Positions 8,701 to 15,885 of a stretch of 36,874 bases of DNA are shown here, one piece after another; position 1 is the stretch's first letter, and each line of letters opens with the position of its first letter. The stretch spans positions 1 to 36,874 of the forward strand of contig JAAYSC010000056.1 of assembly GCA_012524025.1 (NCBI GenBank). The letters are read 5' to 3'. The notes under the pieces are model-generated. The model was not told where the DNA came from, made no database searches, and saw only the letters and a list, made by a program, of their open reading frames with translations. Position numbers and translations under genes: made by a program. The DNA comes from Clostridiales bacterium. Its GTDB lineage: Bacteria; Bacillota; Clostridia; Oscillospirales; Acutalibacteraceae.

Positions 8701-8834
8701 AAATTAAAATGACTGACAGGGTTGAAGATTCTTTCTTTGTTTCCGGTGTTTCTATAGTAGACGGCATTATTGTCGGTGGAATAGACGACGGAAAGCCTCT
8801 ATTTGAAAATGTAGGAGTAAGGGTTAAAGAGTAA
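5715..8834 (+). CDS. TagF-like phosphotransferase - 7 TM - sulfatase/phosphatase-fold fusion, copy 2
   Basis: The 1039-residue paralog of copy 1 has the same domain order: YIDPGTGSM helix, TagF-like domain with RPHP and SDFSGIIFDF, about seven membrane helices, then the sulfatase/phosphatase fold (PDIFIMIYD, Ser742, LPSH, GDHG). The start is ATG at 5715. The TagF-like half is almost identical to copy 1. The membrane and external halves differ by roughly a third of residues, and an extra 12 residues (DYYEAKKLLPKN area, about 755-775) follow the nucleophile region. The predicted metal ligands and the candidate Ser nucleophile are kept, so both copies look active. The external domains probably act on different acceptors while the cytosolic reaction is shared (inference). 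The phosphonopyruvate decarboxylase gene starts only 25 bases downstream, tying this enzyme to phosphonate metabolism. Confidence 0.78.
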   Translation: MPVKDFFVTAYIDPGTGSMLVSALIASLSIVFYLLKDRLYGLLNPKGDKGKRLDPNRRYSLVYYSEGKQYWNVFKPLLEEGANRKLEALYLTSDKEDPGLEAQIEGVEAIYIGSGREAYYNLNRLNADLVVMTTPGLDVLEIKRSKNVKHYSHITHATSSSATYKAFGTDYYDSVLVGGEGTLELIRELEEVRNLPPKKIEIIGHTYLDVLRENLKENDYEYSLFKERKKTILISPTWGDHGLLTKYGETLLTALEKSNKYNVIIRPHPQSFISDKEVMNRLLEKFPENESRVWNTDRENPKALAHADIMISDFSGIIFDFYTLFKKPILTIRGQYEKRGREAMDLKEEPWDLRILDKIGKTLDEDDFKNLTEIIDETIEGYSSQILDEDEMSNIVDKYPNQAADRGLNFIEKTLESLNVRKAESTEIAKRANYLNEDFTFNPHLGESKPWPFKLLTTVFDTGFLLQAGFACIFFLLCIALGLKLTPDPGRNFDFLKLLNFYASILTIGIFIALFTKVLFFKKGHIRLEKSYEGFNLADVLFILLPMLPIVQYIFANQDILTFYDSFILLRNFSLVTLFFVVVVPLFLSPLIAKVFTLPISSVFLFMLLNMASMGNTISPKRLMLLMLFLLLIAALLLFIQKKKILLILLVVLFIGNSAFSFKGMVSQDSEMGTMKSSNKIIEHTADLEVKNTPDIFIMIYDAYPNQETMEAYGIDNSEQMDYLLDLGFAIYDGTYSIGCNSLMSMSQVLHFDHAEDYYEAKKLLPKNYYEFRKLIAGEALGLKFLRYMGYKNTILVESNYYFRGFNPQYDRVFPPTSDSIPGYKIIGDAIIEGEFRFDARFSSVTKKEFLNEKREILSQNLPEPEFLYHHVTLPSHRLNFGTLLPDETEKYLERLEKANLEMNKDLDDMMLKNRDAIVIIAGDHGPYLTKNELELEDFYDISEIDRLDVQDRHGAFLAIYWPDPSYAKNYDIKTIQDVLPAAISYMYDDDSLFAKIKMTDRVEDSFFVSGVSIVDGIIVGGIDDGKPLFENVGVRVKE

Positions 8835-8859
8835 TATTAATGATTAAAGGTGGGATTGA

Positions 8860-9990
8860 ATGTATATTAAAAGTTTTTTAAAGAGCCTTGAAACTCTAAA
8901 GATAAGTTTTTTCACGGGCGTGCCCGACTCACAATTGGCTCCCCTGTGTGACTATCTTATGGAGAACTTCGGTCTTTCCGACAAGCATATGATAGCTGTA
9001 AATGAAGGCAATGCCCTTGCCTTGGCTGCCGGCTATCACCTCTCCACAGGTAAAACACCCTGTGTTTATTTACAAAACAGCGGCTTGGGCAACCTTATTA
9101 ACCCCCTGGCCTCCCTTACAAGTGAGAGAGTTTACGGGATTCCTAGTGTGTTTGTTATCGGTTGGCGTGGTGAACCGGGCATCAAGGATGAGCCACAGCA
9201 CATGTATCAGGGTGAGATTACGCCGAAAACTTTAGACTTAATGGGAGTCGAATATTTCATTTTATCAAAAGATACCTCTGATGAAGAATTAGATATAAAA
9301 ATCCATAAGTTTAAGTCCCTTTTAGAGCAAGGCAAGAGTGTCGCCTTCCTTGTTAAAAAAGGTGGCTTAGTTTATGATCGTAAAGCAGTATACAAAAATA
9401 ACAATAAAGAAAAACGAGAGGATCTTGTCGAAGCTATTTTAGAAGCGGCCGGTGAAAACATAATCGTATCTACAACCGGCAAGACTTCCAGAGAAGTTTT
9501 TGAGTTAAGAGAAAAAAACAATCAGTCCCATAAATATGATTTTCTGACCGTCGGTTCTATGGGGCACAGTTCGGCTATAGCTTTAGGGATCGCTCTAAAT
9601 AAACCAAATACCAAGATCTGGTGTATAGACGGAGACGGTGCGGCACTTATGCATATGGGAAGCCTGGCCCTGATAGGAAGTAAATCCCCTAAAAACTTTG
9701 TTCATGTGCTCATAAATAATGGTGCTCACGAATCGGTCGGAGGACAGCCCACGGTCGGCGAGACTATTGATTTTTGTAAGATTGCAAAAGCCTGCGCTTA
9801 CAAGCATGTTTTCAAGCTTGAAAGCAAAGACGAGCTTAAGAAGATATTAGAGGAAATAAAAGATAAAGAGGGCCCCTTCTTCATTGAATTAAAGGCAGCC
9901 ATTGGCTCAAGAGAAAATTTAGGAAGACCCACAACAACACCGTTAGAAAATAAGGAGGCCTTTATGGCCTACTTGAAGGAGTGTAATTAA
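8860..9990 (+). CDS. ppd: Phosphonopyruvate decarboxylase
   Basis: This 376-residue thiamine-diphosphate enzyme would decarboxylate 3-phosphonopyruvate to phosphonoacetaldehyde, the irreversible step that drives the PEP mutase reaction forward. Visible features are the N-terminal pyrimidine-binding part with FFTGVPDSQL and VNEGNALALAAGYHLSTGK, a central region with GEPGIKDEPQH, and a C-terminal diphosphate-binding part with CIDGDGAALMHMG (near 255-268) and INNGAHESVGGQPT. Length fits the compact Ppd/Fom2 family rather than the larger acetolactate synthases. AAAGGTGGG precedes the ATG. Its stop codon directly abuts the start of the PEP mutase fusion, so the two are co-transcribed and probably coupled. 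Sulfopyruvate decarboxylase is the nearest alternative, but the PEP mutase next door decides for Ppd. Confidence 0.92.
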   Translation: MYIKSFLKSLETLKISFFTGVPDSQLAPLCDYLMENFGLSDKHMIAVNEGNALALAAGYHLSTGKTPCVYLQNSGLGNLINPLASLTSERVYGIPSVFVIGWRGEPGIKDEPQHMYQGEITPKTLDLMGVEYFILSKDTSDEELDIKIHKFKSLLEQGKSVAFLVKKGGLVYDRKAVYKNNNKEKREDLVEAILEAAGENIIVSTTGKTSREVFELREKNNQSHKYDFLTVGSMGHSSAIALGIALNKPNTKIWCIDGDGAALMHMGSLALIGSKSPKNFVHVLINNGAHESVGGQPTVGETIDFCKIAKACAYKHVFKLESKDELKKILEEIKDKEGPFFIELKAAIGSRENLGRPTTTPLENKEAFMAYLKECN

Positions 9991-12000
9991 ATGAAGGCTT
10001 TAATACTAAACTCGGGGCTTGGCAAAAGAATGGGAGACCTAACCAGCCAATACCCCAAGTGTATGACCCAAATCAGCGCTACCGATACTATTTTGAGCAG
10101 ACAGCTCAGGCAGTTGGAAAGGTCGGGCATAAGGGATGTTATCATAACAACCGGACCTTTTGAGGATAAGCTGATTGCTCATTGTCAGTCGCTTGGCCTT
10201 GAGCTTAATTATAAGTTCATAAATAATCCTATTTATGATAAAACCAACTACATCTATTCTATCCACCTGACAAGGCAGGAAGTTTTGGGCGATATAATCT
10301 TCCTGCACGGGGATTTGGTTTTTGAAGACTACATTTTAGATGCCCTTATAAAAGACAGCCGCAGCCTCATGACTGTCAGCGAAAGTTTGCCTTTGCCCGA
10401 AAAAGATTTTAAGGCTGTTGTCGAAAATGGGAAGATCAAAAAAGTAGGAATAGAGTTTTTTGACAAGGCTGTAGCAGCCCAGCCCCTATATAAGCTTTTA
10501 AAGGAAGATTGGTTGGTTTGGCTTGACAAGATTGAGAAGTTTATAAAAGACGGAAAAGACTCTTGCTATGCCGAAAACGCCTTTAATGAAGTTAGTGACA
10601 AATGCAAAGTTTACCCTTATGATGTAGGAGACAGCCTTTGCAATGAAGTGGATGACCCGGAGGACCTGATGTTTGTTAAAGAAAAATTAAACGCTTTAGA
10701 AAATAAAACCGTCTACATGAGTTTCAGCACGGATGTAATCCACGGCGGGCATATAAAAATAATTAATGAGGCTGCAAAGCTTGGTAATTTAATTATTGGT
10801 GTTCTCTCCGATGAGGCCGTTGCCTCCTATAAGCGCTTCCCCGTTCTGCCTTTTGAAGAAAGAAAACAAATAATTGCCAATATTAAGGGTGTCCACAAGG
10901 CTGTTAAACAAGAAAGTTTAAGTTATAAAGAAAACTTAAAAAAATACAAGCCGGACTATGTGGTTCACGGCGATGATTGGAAAGAAGGCTTTCAAACAGT
11001 TATCAGGGAAGAAGTTATCCAAACCCTTAAAGAATATGGCGGCGAACTTATAGAATTCCCCTATGCCAAGGATGATTTGTATCAAAGATTAGAGCAAGAT
11101 TACATGAGCCAGCTCTCTATTCCGGACATTAGGCGGGGCAGGTTGAAGAAACTACTTGCCATGAAAAACACCATAAGCATTCTTGAAGCCCACAGCGGAA
11201 TAACCGGCTTGATAGCCGAGAAAACAACGGTTTATCAAGATGGTAAGGCTTATCAGTTTGACGGCATGTGGGTGTCTAGCCTCTGTGATTCAACAGCCAA
11301 GGGTAAGCCGGACATTGAACTGGTCGATATGTCTTCAAGAATCAGGACCGTAGACGATATTATGGAGGTAACCACTAAACCCATCATTCTTGACGGCGAC
11401 ACGGGTGGCCTTGTTGAGCACTTCGTCTATAACATTAGAACTTTGGAAAGAATCGGGGTTTCTGCAGTAATTATTGAGGACAAGACGGGCCTTAAGAAAA
11501 ACTCGCTTTTCGGAACTGAAGTAGAGCAGACTCAAGACAGCATAGAAAACTTTTCAGAAAAAATCAGGGCCGGCAAGAGCGCCTTAAAAACAAAAGACTT
11601 TATGTTGATAGCCAGAATTGAGAGTTTAATTTTAGAAAAAGGCATGGATGACGCCCTAAAAAGAGCATTTGCCTATGTTAAGGCGGGCGCAGATGGGATT
11701 ATGATCCATTCCAGAAGGAAAGAACCGGATGAAATTTTTGAGTTTTGTGCAAAGTTCAGGCAAGAAGACAAGATGACTCCTCTGGTTGTTGTCCCCACCT
11801 CCTTCAACAGCGTTACCGAAGAAGAGTTTTCTGAGCACGGAGTAAATATTGTTATCTATGCAAATCAACTAACCAGAAGCGGTTTCCCCGCCATGCAAGA
11901 GGTTGCGCAAATCATTTTGACAAACCGCAGGGCCAAAGAAGCCGATGATATGTGCATGCCCATAAAAGATATTCTCACCCTCATCCCGGAAGAATATTAA
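9991..12000 (+). CDS. Three-domain fusion: PntC/LicC-like nucleotidyltransferase - cytidylyltransferase-like - PEP mutase
   Basis: Residues 1-230 are a sugar-nucleotidyltransferase-type domain like LicC/PntC (LNSGLGKRMG, QYPKCM, HGDLVF, EVDDPEDL). Residues 235-365 are a TagD-like cytidylyltransferase fold with HGGH at 251-254 and KPDYVVHGDDW. Residues 375-669 are PEP mutase with the diagnostic EDKTGLKKNS at 496-505 and DGDTGG. PEP mutase turns phosphoenolpyruvate into phosphonopyruvate. A PntC-type domain would activate the final phosphonate with CTP. Many AepX proteins already carry the middle domain, but with a GISST motif before the mutase; here that position reads YAKDDLYQ, so the middle domain may be inactive and replaced by the extra N-terminal one (inference). 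The gene abuts ppd upstream and precedes the reductase by 13 bases. Confidence 0.88.
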   Translation: MKALILNSGLGKRMGDLTSQYPKCMTQISATDTILSRQLRQLERSGIRDVIITTGPFEDKLIAHCQSLGLELNYKFINNPIYDKTNYIYSIHLTRQEVLGDIIFLHGDLVFEDYILDALIKDSRSLMTVSESLPLPEKDFKAVVENGKIKKVGIEFFDKAVAAQPLYKLLKEDWLVWLDKIEKFIKDGKDSCYAENAFNEVSDKCKVYPYDVGDSLCNEVDDPEDLMFVKEKLNALENKTVYMSFSTDVIHGGHIKIINEAAKLGNLIIGVLSDEAVASYKRFPVLPFEERKQIIANIKGVHKAVKQESLSYKENLKKYKPDYVVHGDDWKEGFQTVIREEVIQTLKEYGGELIEFPYAKDDLYQRLEQDYMSQLSIPDIRRGRLKKLLAMKNTISILEAHSGITGLIAEKTTVYQDGKAYQFDGMWVSSLCDSTAKGKPDIELVDMSSRIRTVDDIMEVTTKPIILDGDTGGLVEHFVYNIRTLERIGVSAVIIEDKTGLKKNSLFGTEVEQTQDSIENFSEKIRAGKSALKTKDFMLIARIESLILEKGMDDALKRAFAYVKAGADGIMIHSRRKEPDEIFEFCAKFRQEDKMTPLVVVPTSFNSVTEEEFSEHGVNIVIYANQLTRSGFPAMQEVAQIILTNRRAKEADDMCMPIKDILTLIPEEY

Positions 12001-12013
12001 AAGAGGAGAAACC

Positions 12014-13156
12014 ATGGATTACAAAGAGTTTTGCAGTACGGAAATTGTATTTGCCGACTTACAAGAGCTAAAAACAAGGCTCGAAGCTTTAGAATACAAA
12101 AATATCACTTTTGTCATGAGCGAATCATCGGCCCAAAGATGGGTTTTGCTTGACTCAATTAACGAAGTCAGGAAGAACTGTAAAAACTTGGGAAATGACT
12201 TTGTCTGGCTGAAAGATATTGCCGCAAACCCAAACCAAAGTGATGTTCTTTTAGCTTTGGAACAAATTGATTCTAAAAGAATTGATGTTATCATTGCAAT
12301 AGGCGGCGGCAGTGCACTTGACCTAGCCAAGGCCGTCAGCGCCTTTTATAAAGACGGTAGCAACAACCCTTACACCGTAAGTGATATAACAAATATTATA
12401 CAGTCAAAAAAATATCCCCTTTCCGGCGGAGTCGATATTATTGGAATTCCCTCAACAGCCGGCACAGGTTCGGAACTAACCCAGTGGGCCACCATATGGG
12501 ACATAGACGGTCAGGCTAAATATTCCATAGACCATCCACGCCTTAAACCGGTGCAGGCCCTTATTGTGCCGGAATTAACCTATACTTTACCGGCTGATTT
12601 AACCCTATCAACCGGCCTTGATGCTATGGCTCAAGCTATTGAAGCTTATTGGTCGAAGCATACCAATCCCTTAGTACAAGACTTGGCTTTTAGAGCGGTA
12701 GAATTAGTAATGACCAACCTCAAACAGGCCATTGAAAATATGACTGATGCCAAGGCAAGAGAAGGCTTATGTAGGGCCTCTGTTTTAGCCGGCCTCGCCT
12801 TTTCACAAACGAGGACAACGGCCTGCCATTCCATCTCTTATCCTTTAACCATGTTACACAATGTCCCCCACGGACTTGCGGCTTCAATTACTCTTGACGG
12901 AGTCGGAAGGCTTAATAAGCGGCATTTTGAAAACGATGAAAAGCTTTTTGAACTTTTTTCTACATACGGTGGAATTATGAACTGGATCGATTGGGTCAGC
13001 AAGGGCGTGCAAATCATGCGGCTTTCCGCTTTTGGCATTAAACAAGAAGATATTGTCAATATTGTTGACCGAGCCTTTACCGGCGGGAGGATGGATAACA
13101 ACCCGGTTGACTTGAGCAAAAAGGATGTTGAGGATATATTGATACAAGTTTTATAA
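12014..13156 (+). CDS. Phosphonoacetaldehyde reductase-like iron-containing alcohol dehydrogenase
   Basis: The 380-residue protein belongs to the group III (iron-containing) alcohol dehydrogenases, with IIAIGGGSALDLAKA for NAD(P) binding, IPSTAGTGSE, and a metal site formed by Asp203, His272 and His286 (PHG). The ligand that is usually His four residues after the Asp is Gln207 here (GLDAMAQAIEAY). In phosphonate pathways such enzymes reduce phosphonoacetaldehyde to 2-hydroxyethylphosphonate. That role fits because ppd and PEP mutase lie immediately upstream and no transaminase is present. AGAGGAG precedes the ATG. Reduction of another aldehyde is possible, but the context makes the phosphonate role the best call. 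Confidence 0.82.
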   Translation: MDYKEFCSTEIVFADLQELKTRLEALEYKNITFVMSESSAQRWVLLDSINEVRKNCKNLGNDFVWLKDIAANPNQSDVLLALEQIDSKRIDVIIAIGGGSALDLAKAVSAFYKDGSNNPYTVSDITNIIQSKKYPLSGGVDIIGIPSTAGTGSELTQWATIWDIDGQAKYSIDHPRLKPVQALIVPELTYTLPADLTLSTGLDAMAQAIEAYWSKHTNPLVQDLAFRAVELVMTNLKQAIENMTDAKAREGLCRASVLAGLAFSQTRTTACHSISYPLTMLHNVPHGLAASITLDGVGRLNKRHFENDEKLFELFSTYGGIMNWIDWVSKGVQIMRLSAFGIKQEDIVNIVDRAFTGGRMDNNPVDLSKKDVEDILIQVL

Positions 13157-13182
13157 TACTCCGAACAGAAGATCTTAAGCGG

Positions 13183-13776
13183 GTGAAGAAATTGAGCTAC
13201 GAAGAACTTAAAAAATTTTATAAAAATCTCGACCGTGCCCTCTTTTTAGACGCCGGCTATAAAGGCCTGGCCCAACATGACGGCCCCCTGCCCATTGGTT
13301 TTGACCAAACCATTTCGCAACCTTCTTTGGTTTTAGAGATGACTCGCCTGCTTGCACCGTCAAAAGACAGCAAGGTTTTAGAAATCGGCACCGGGTCCGG
13401 TTACCAAACGGCTTTGTTAGCCGAATTTTCCGCTGCGGTTTACAGCATTGAAAGGTTTGCTGCTTTATCGAAAAAAGCTCAAACTCGCTTGGCTGCCTTG
13501 GGTTATGAAAATGTATTTTTTAAAATCGATGACGGCAGCCAAGGTTGGCCGGAAGAATCCCCTTTTGACAGAATTATGGTAACTGCGGCAGCCGGCCAAA
13601 GACCGGAGGTTTTAATAGACCAGTTGGCCCACGGTGGCAAGATGCTTGTCCCCTTTGGCCCGCCCACGGTGCAAGAATTGCTTTTAATTTCAAAAGACCG
13701 TGACGGGAAGATCAGTGAAGAAAGCCATGGGTTTGTAAGGTTTGTGGAAATGGTCGGCAGATACGGTTGGGATTGA
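13183..13776 (+). CDS. pcm: Protein-L-isoaspartate O-methyltransferase family
   Basis: The 197-residue SAM-dependent methyltransferase has FDQTISQPSLV (near 46-56), as in PCMT enzymes, the SAM-binding EIGTGSGYQTALLA (near 69-82), and FDRIMVTAAAGQRPEVLIDQLAHGGKMLVPFG. The family methylates isoaspartate in ageing proteins to start repair. The start is taken as GTG at 13183, with only a weak upstream purine tract; TTG at 13192 is an alternative. It is the last gene before a strong terminator and begins 26 bases after the reductase, so it is probably in the same transcript. Nothing in its sequence suggests a phosphonate substrate. Whether its position is functional or incidental is unknown. Confidence 0.85.
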   Translation: MKKLSYEELKKFYKNLDRALFLDAGYKGLAQHDGPLPIGFDQTISQPSLVLEMTRLLAPSKDSKVLEIGTGSGYQTALLAEFSAAVYSIERFAALSKKAQTRLAALGYENVFFKIDDGSQGWPEESPFDRIMVTAAAGQRPEVLIDQLAHGGKMLVPFGPPTVQELLLISKDRDGKISEESHGFVRFVEMVGRYGWD

Positions 13777-13805
13777 TCTGTAAATTTGAAATTATGTTTT
13801 ATAAC

Positions 13806-13839
13806 AAAAAGAACCTGCCGGTAAAAGCAGGTTCTTTTT
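13806..13839. terminator. Bidirectional intrinsic terminator
   Basis: AAAAAGAACCTGC at 13806-13818 is the perfect reverse complement of 13827-13839 around an 8-base loop. It gives a U-tailed hairpin in both directions. It lies between the convergent pcm and hydA genes and would stop both transcripts. Confidence 0.93.
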
Positions 13840-13852
13840 GATGTTTTAAGCC

Positions 13853-15880
13853 TTACTTGTTTGAAGAATCGACTATTACTTTTTTAAGGGTTTCGATTGT
13901 TTTTTCTAAATCTTCCACTTCTGATTTTAATCTTGCGTTTTCACTCTCCAACGCTAAATTATGGACAGCATTTACCTCTTGCTGGGCCTTGGCCCCCGAA
14001 ATGTCACGCTTGTGAAGCTGAACCGCCATTGGGGAAACTTCAACTTCGGGTTTAACTGTGACGGTTTCTTCTTTTTTGACATCTTCGCTTTCTGCCAAAG
14101 CACTGTCTAATTCGTTGTAAACACCGCGCTTTGTGTAGTGAGTATGTAAGAGTTCATGAGCTAAATGACCGTTAGGTTCACCTAAATAATCTTCGTAAAA
14201 GGCAAGGATTGAAGGGTTTTCATGAGATTTTCGAAGAGTTTTTGATTCATCTTCATCATAAAGCCCCCTTAGGCGTTTGGACCTGACTTCCGGATCATCG
14301 CTCCTGGGTTGGCCACCGCCCGTTATGCAGCCGCCCGGGCAACCCATGACTTCTATGAAGTGGTAGGGTGAAGTCCCATCTTTTACATCTTGCATCAAGA
14401 CACGGGCGTTTTTGAGCCCGCTGGTTACGGCTACTTTAACTTCAACCCCTTCCAGGAAATCATATTCGGGTAAGGTGTTTTCAATTTTTATTGTGGCCTC
14501 TTTAATCCCGTCTAAACCGACAATTGGTTCCACATGAAGTTTGTCAAAGGGTAATTCGCGGCCTGTTACCAGCTCAAAAACGGTACGAAGTGCCGCTTCC
14601 ATTACCCCGCCCGTAACGCCGAAAATGTCCGCCGCCCCCGTTGATAAACCCAGCGGCTTGTCAAATTCGCCCTCGGGCAATTTTGCAAAGTCTATCCCCG
14701 CTGTTTTAATCATTTGGGCAAGTTCCCGCGTTGTAATAACGGCATCTACATTGGCTAAGCCGTCATTCATCATTTCCGGCCGTTCGATTTCAAACTTTTT
14801 AGCGGTACACGGCATTACCGAAACAACAAAGAGTTTTTTGGGGTCAATATCAATTTTTTCAGCATAATAGGATTTGACAACAGCCCCCATCATGGTATGA
14901 GGCGACTTGCAAGTTGAAAGGTGGCCCAGTTGTTCGGGGAAGTTATGTTCAATAAATTTAATCCAACCCGGGGAACAACTTGTAATAATGGGAAGAAGGC
15001 TTTGGCCGCCGGTCAAGGCTGCTTTCACTCTGCCAAGAAATTCCGTCCCTTCTTCGATAATTGTAAGGTCTGCTGCCCAGTTGGTGTCAAAAACATCATC
15101 AAAGCCCAGGTCTGCCAAGGCAGAAGCCAACTTGCCCGTAACGCGCGAACCTGCGGGGTAACCAAACTCTTCACCCACCGCAACGCGAACAGCCGGTGCA
15201 ATTTGAACCACAACGCGAAGGTCGGGGTCATTGAGGGCTTTCCAAACTTTTTCGGTTGAGGATGTTTCTGTTAGGGCACCTACGGGGCAGACAATTGTGC
15301 ATTGGCCACAAAAAGCGCAATTTACTTCGCCCAGTTCTAAATCCATCGAAGGGCCTATAACTGTTGAAAAACCCCTGTTTTGAGCGTTCAAAATATTGGT
15401 ACCTTGGATTTCGTTGCAGATTGTTACGCAGCGTCGGCACAAAATACACTTTGATAGGTCACGGGTTATGGAAACAGATGAATCCAATAAGGCCGGCAAG
15501 CGTTCACCTTCAAATCGCGAAGAGTCAATGCCTAAAGTTTTACCTAATTCTTGCAATTCACAATCTTGATTTCGGCTGCAAGCCAAGCAATCTTGATTAT
15601 GGTCTGACAGCATAAGTTCATACAAAACCTTGCGAGCGTTGCGAACTTTGTCGGTATTGGTTTTTACAACCATCCCCTCTTTGGCTTTTGTTATGCAGGA
15701 TGCCTGCAATGTTTTGGCGCCTTCAACCTCAACAACACAAATGCGACAAGAGCCGATTGCATGAGATTTTTCTAAATAGCAAAGGTTGGGGATAAGGATG
15801 TTGTTTAATGAGGCAGCTTGTATTATTGTGCTGCCGTCGGGTGCTTGGACTGCCTTGCCGTTAATGGTAAGGTTAATCAT
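13853..15880 (-). CDS. hydA: [FeFe]-hydrogenase catalytic subunit, bifurcating type (HydA/HndD)
   Basis: The 675-residue enzyme makes or uses H2. In order it shows an N-terminal [2Fe-2S] domain (Cys34, Cys45, Cys48, Cys62), a His-Cys3 cluster (SDHNQDCLACSRNQDC), a two-[4Fe-4S] ferredoxin segment (CILCRRCVTIC and CAFCGQCTIVC), and the H-cluster motifs TSCSPGW (about 305), MPCTAKKFE (about 355) and GCPGGCITGGGQP (about 511). All catalytic cysteines are present. An extra ~90-residue C-terminal tail is Glu/Lys rich and ends in a heptad-like stretch that looks like a coiled coil. GGAGGT precedes the ATG, inside the end of hydB. With HydB and HydC it should form a soluble complex coupling H2 to NAD(P)H and ferredoxin. 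Confidence 0.96.
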   Translation of the reverse strand: MINLTINGKAVQAPDGSTIIQAASLNNILIPNLCYLEKSHAIGSCRICVVEVEGAKTLQASCITKAKEGMVVKTNTDKVRNARKVLYELMLSDHNQDCLACSRNQDCELQELGKTLGIDSSRFEGERLPALLDSSVSITRDLSKCILCRRCVTICNEIQGTNILNAQNRGFSTVIGPSMDLELGEVNCAFCGQCTIVCPVGALTETSSTEKVWKALNDPDLRVVVQIAPAVRVAVGEEFGYPAGSRVTGKLASALADLGFDDVFDTNWAADLTIIEEGTEFLGRVKAALTGGQSLLPIITSCSPGWIKFIEHNFPEQLGHLSTCKSPHTMMGAVVKSYYAEKIDIDPKKLFVVSVMPCTAKKFEIERPEMMNDGLANVDAVITTRELAQMIKTAGIDFAKLPEGEFDKPLGLSTGAADIFGVTGGVMEAALRTVFELVTGRELPFDKLHVEPIVGLDGIKEATIKIENTLPEYDFLEGVEVKVAVTSGLKNARVLMQDVKDGTSPYHFIEVMGCPGGCITGGGQPRSDDPEVRSKRLRGLYDEDESKTLRKSHENPSILAFYEDYLGEPNGHLAHELLHTHYTKRGVYNELDSALAESEDVKKEETVTVKPEVEVSPMAVQLHKRDISGAKAQQEVNAVHNLALESENARLKSEVEDLEKTIETLKKVIVDSSNK

Positions 15881-15885
15881 GGCTT

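Larger units (their letters stand above)
5010..8834 (+). repeat. Tandem gene-pair duplication, copy 2
   Basis: Second copy of the unit at 1043-4831, offset 3967 bases at its start. The first ~2050 bases are nearly identical to copy 1, including many silent positions. The later part is diverged and carries a 12-codon net insertion in the sulfatase-fold domain. Confidence 0.9.

Noticed and set aside
1748-8834. Assembly artefact as the cause of the duplicated unit
   Set aside because: The copies differ throughout, have different flanks and a net 12-codon insertion, so both are real.
14541-14867. Plus-strand open frame of 108 codons inside hydA
   Set aside because: It is the complement of well-conserved hydrogenase coding sequence and has no ribosome binding site or family resemblance.
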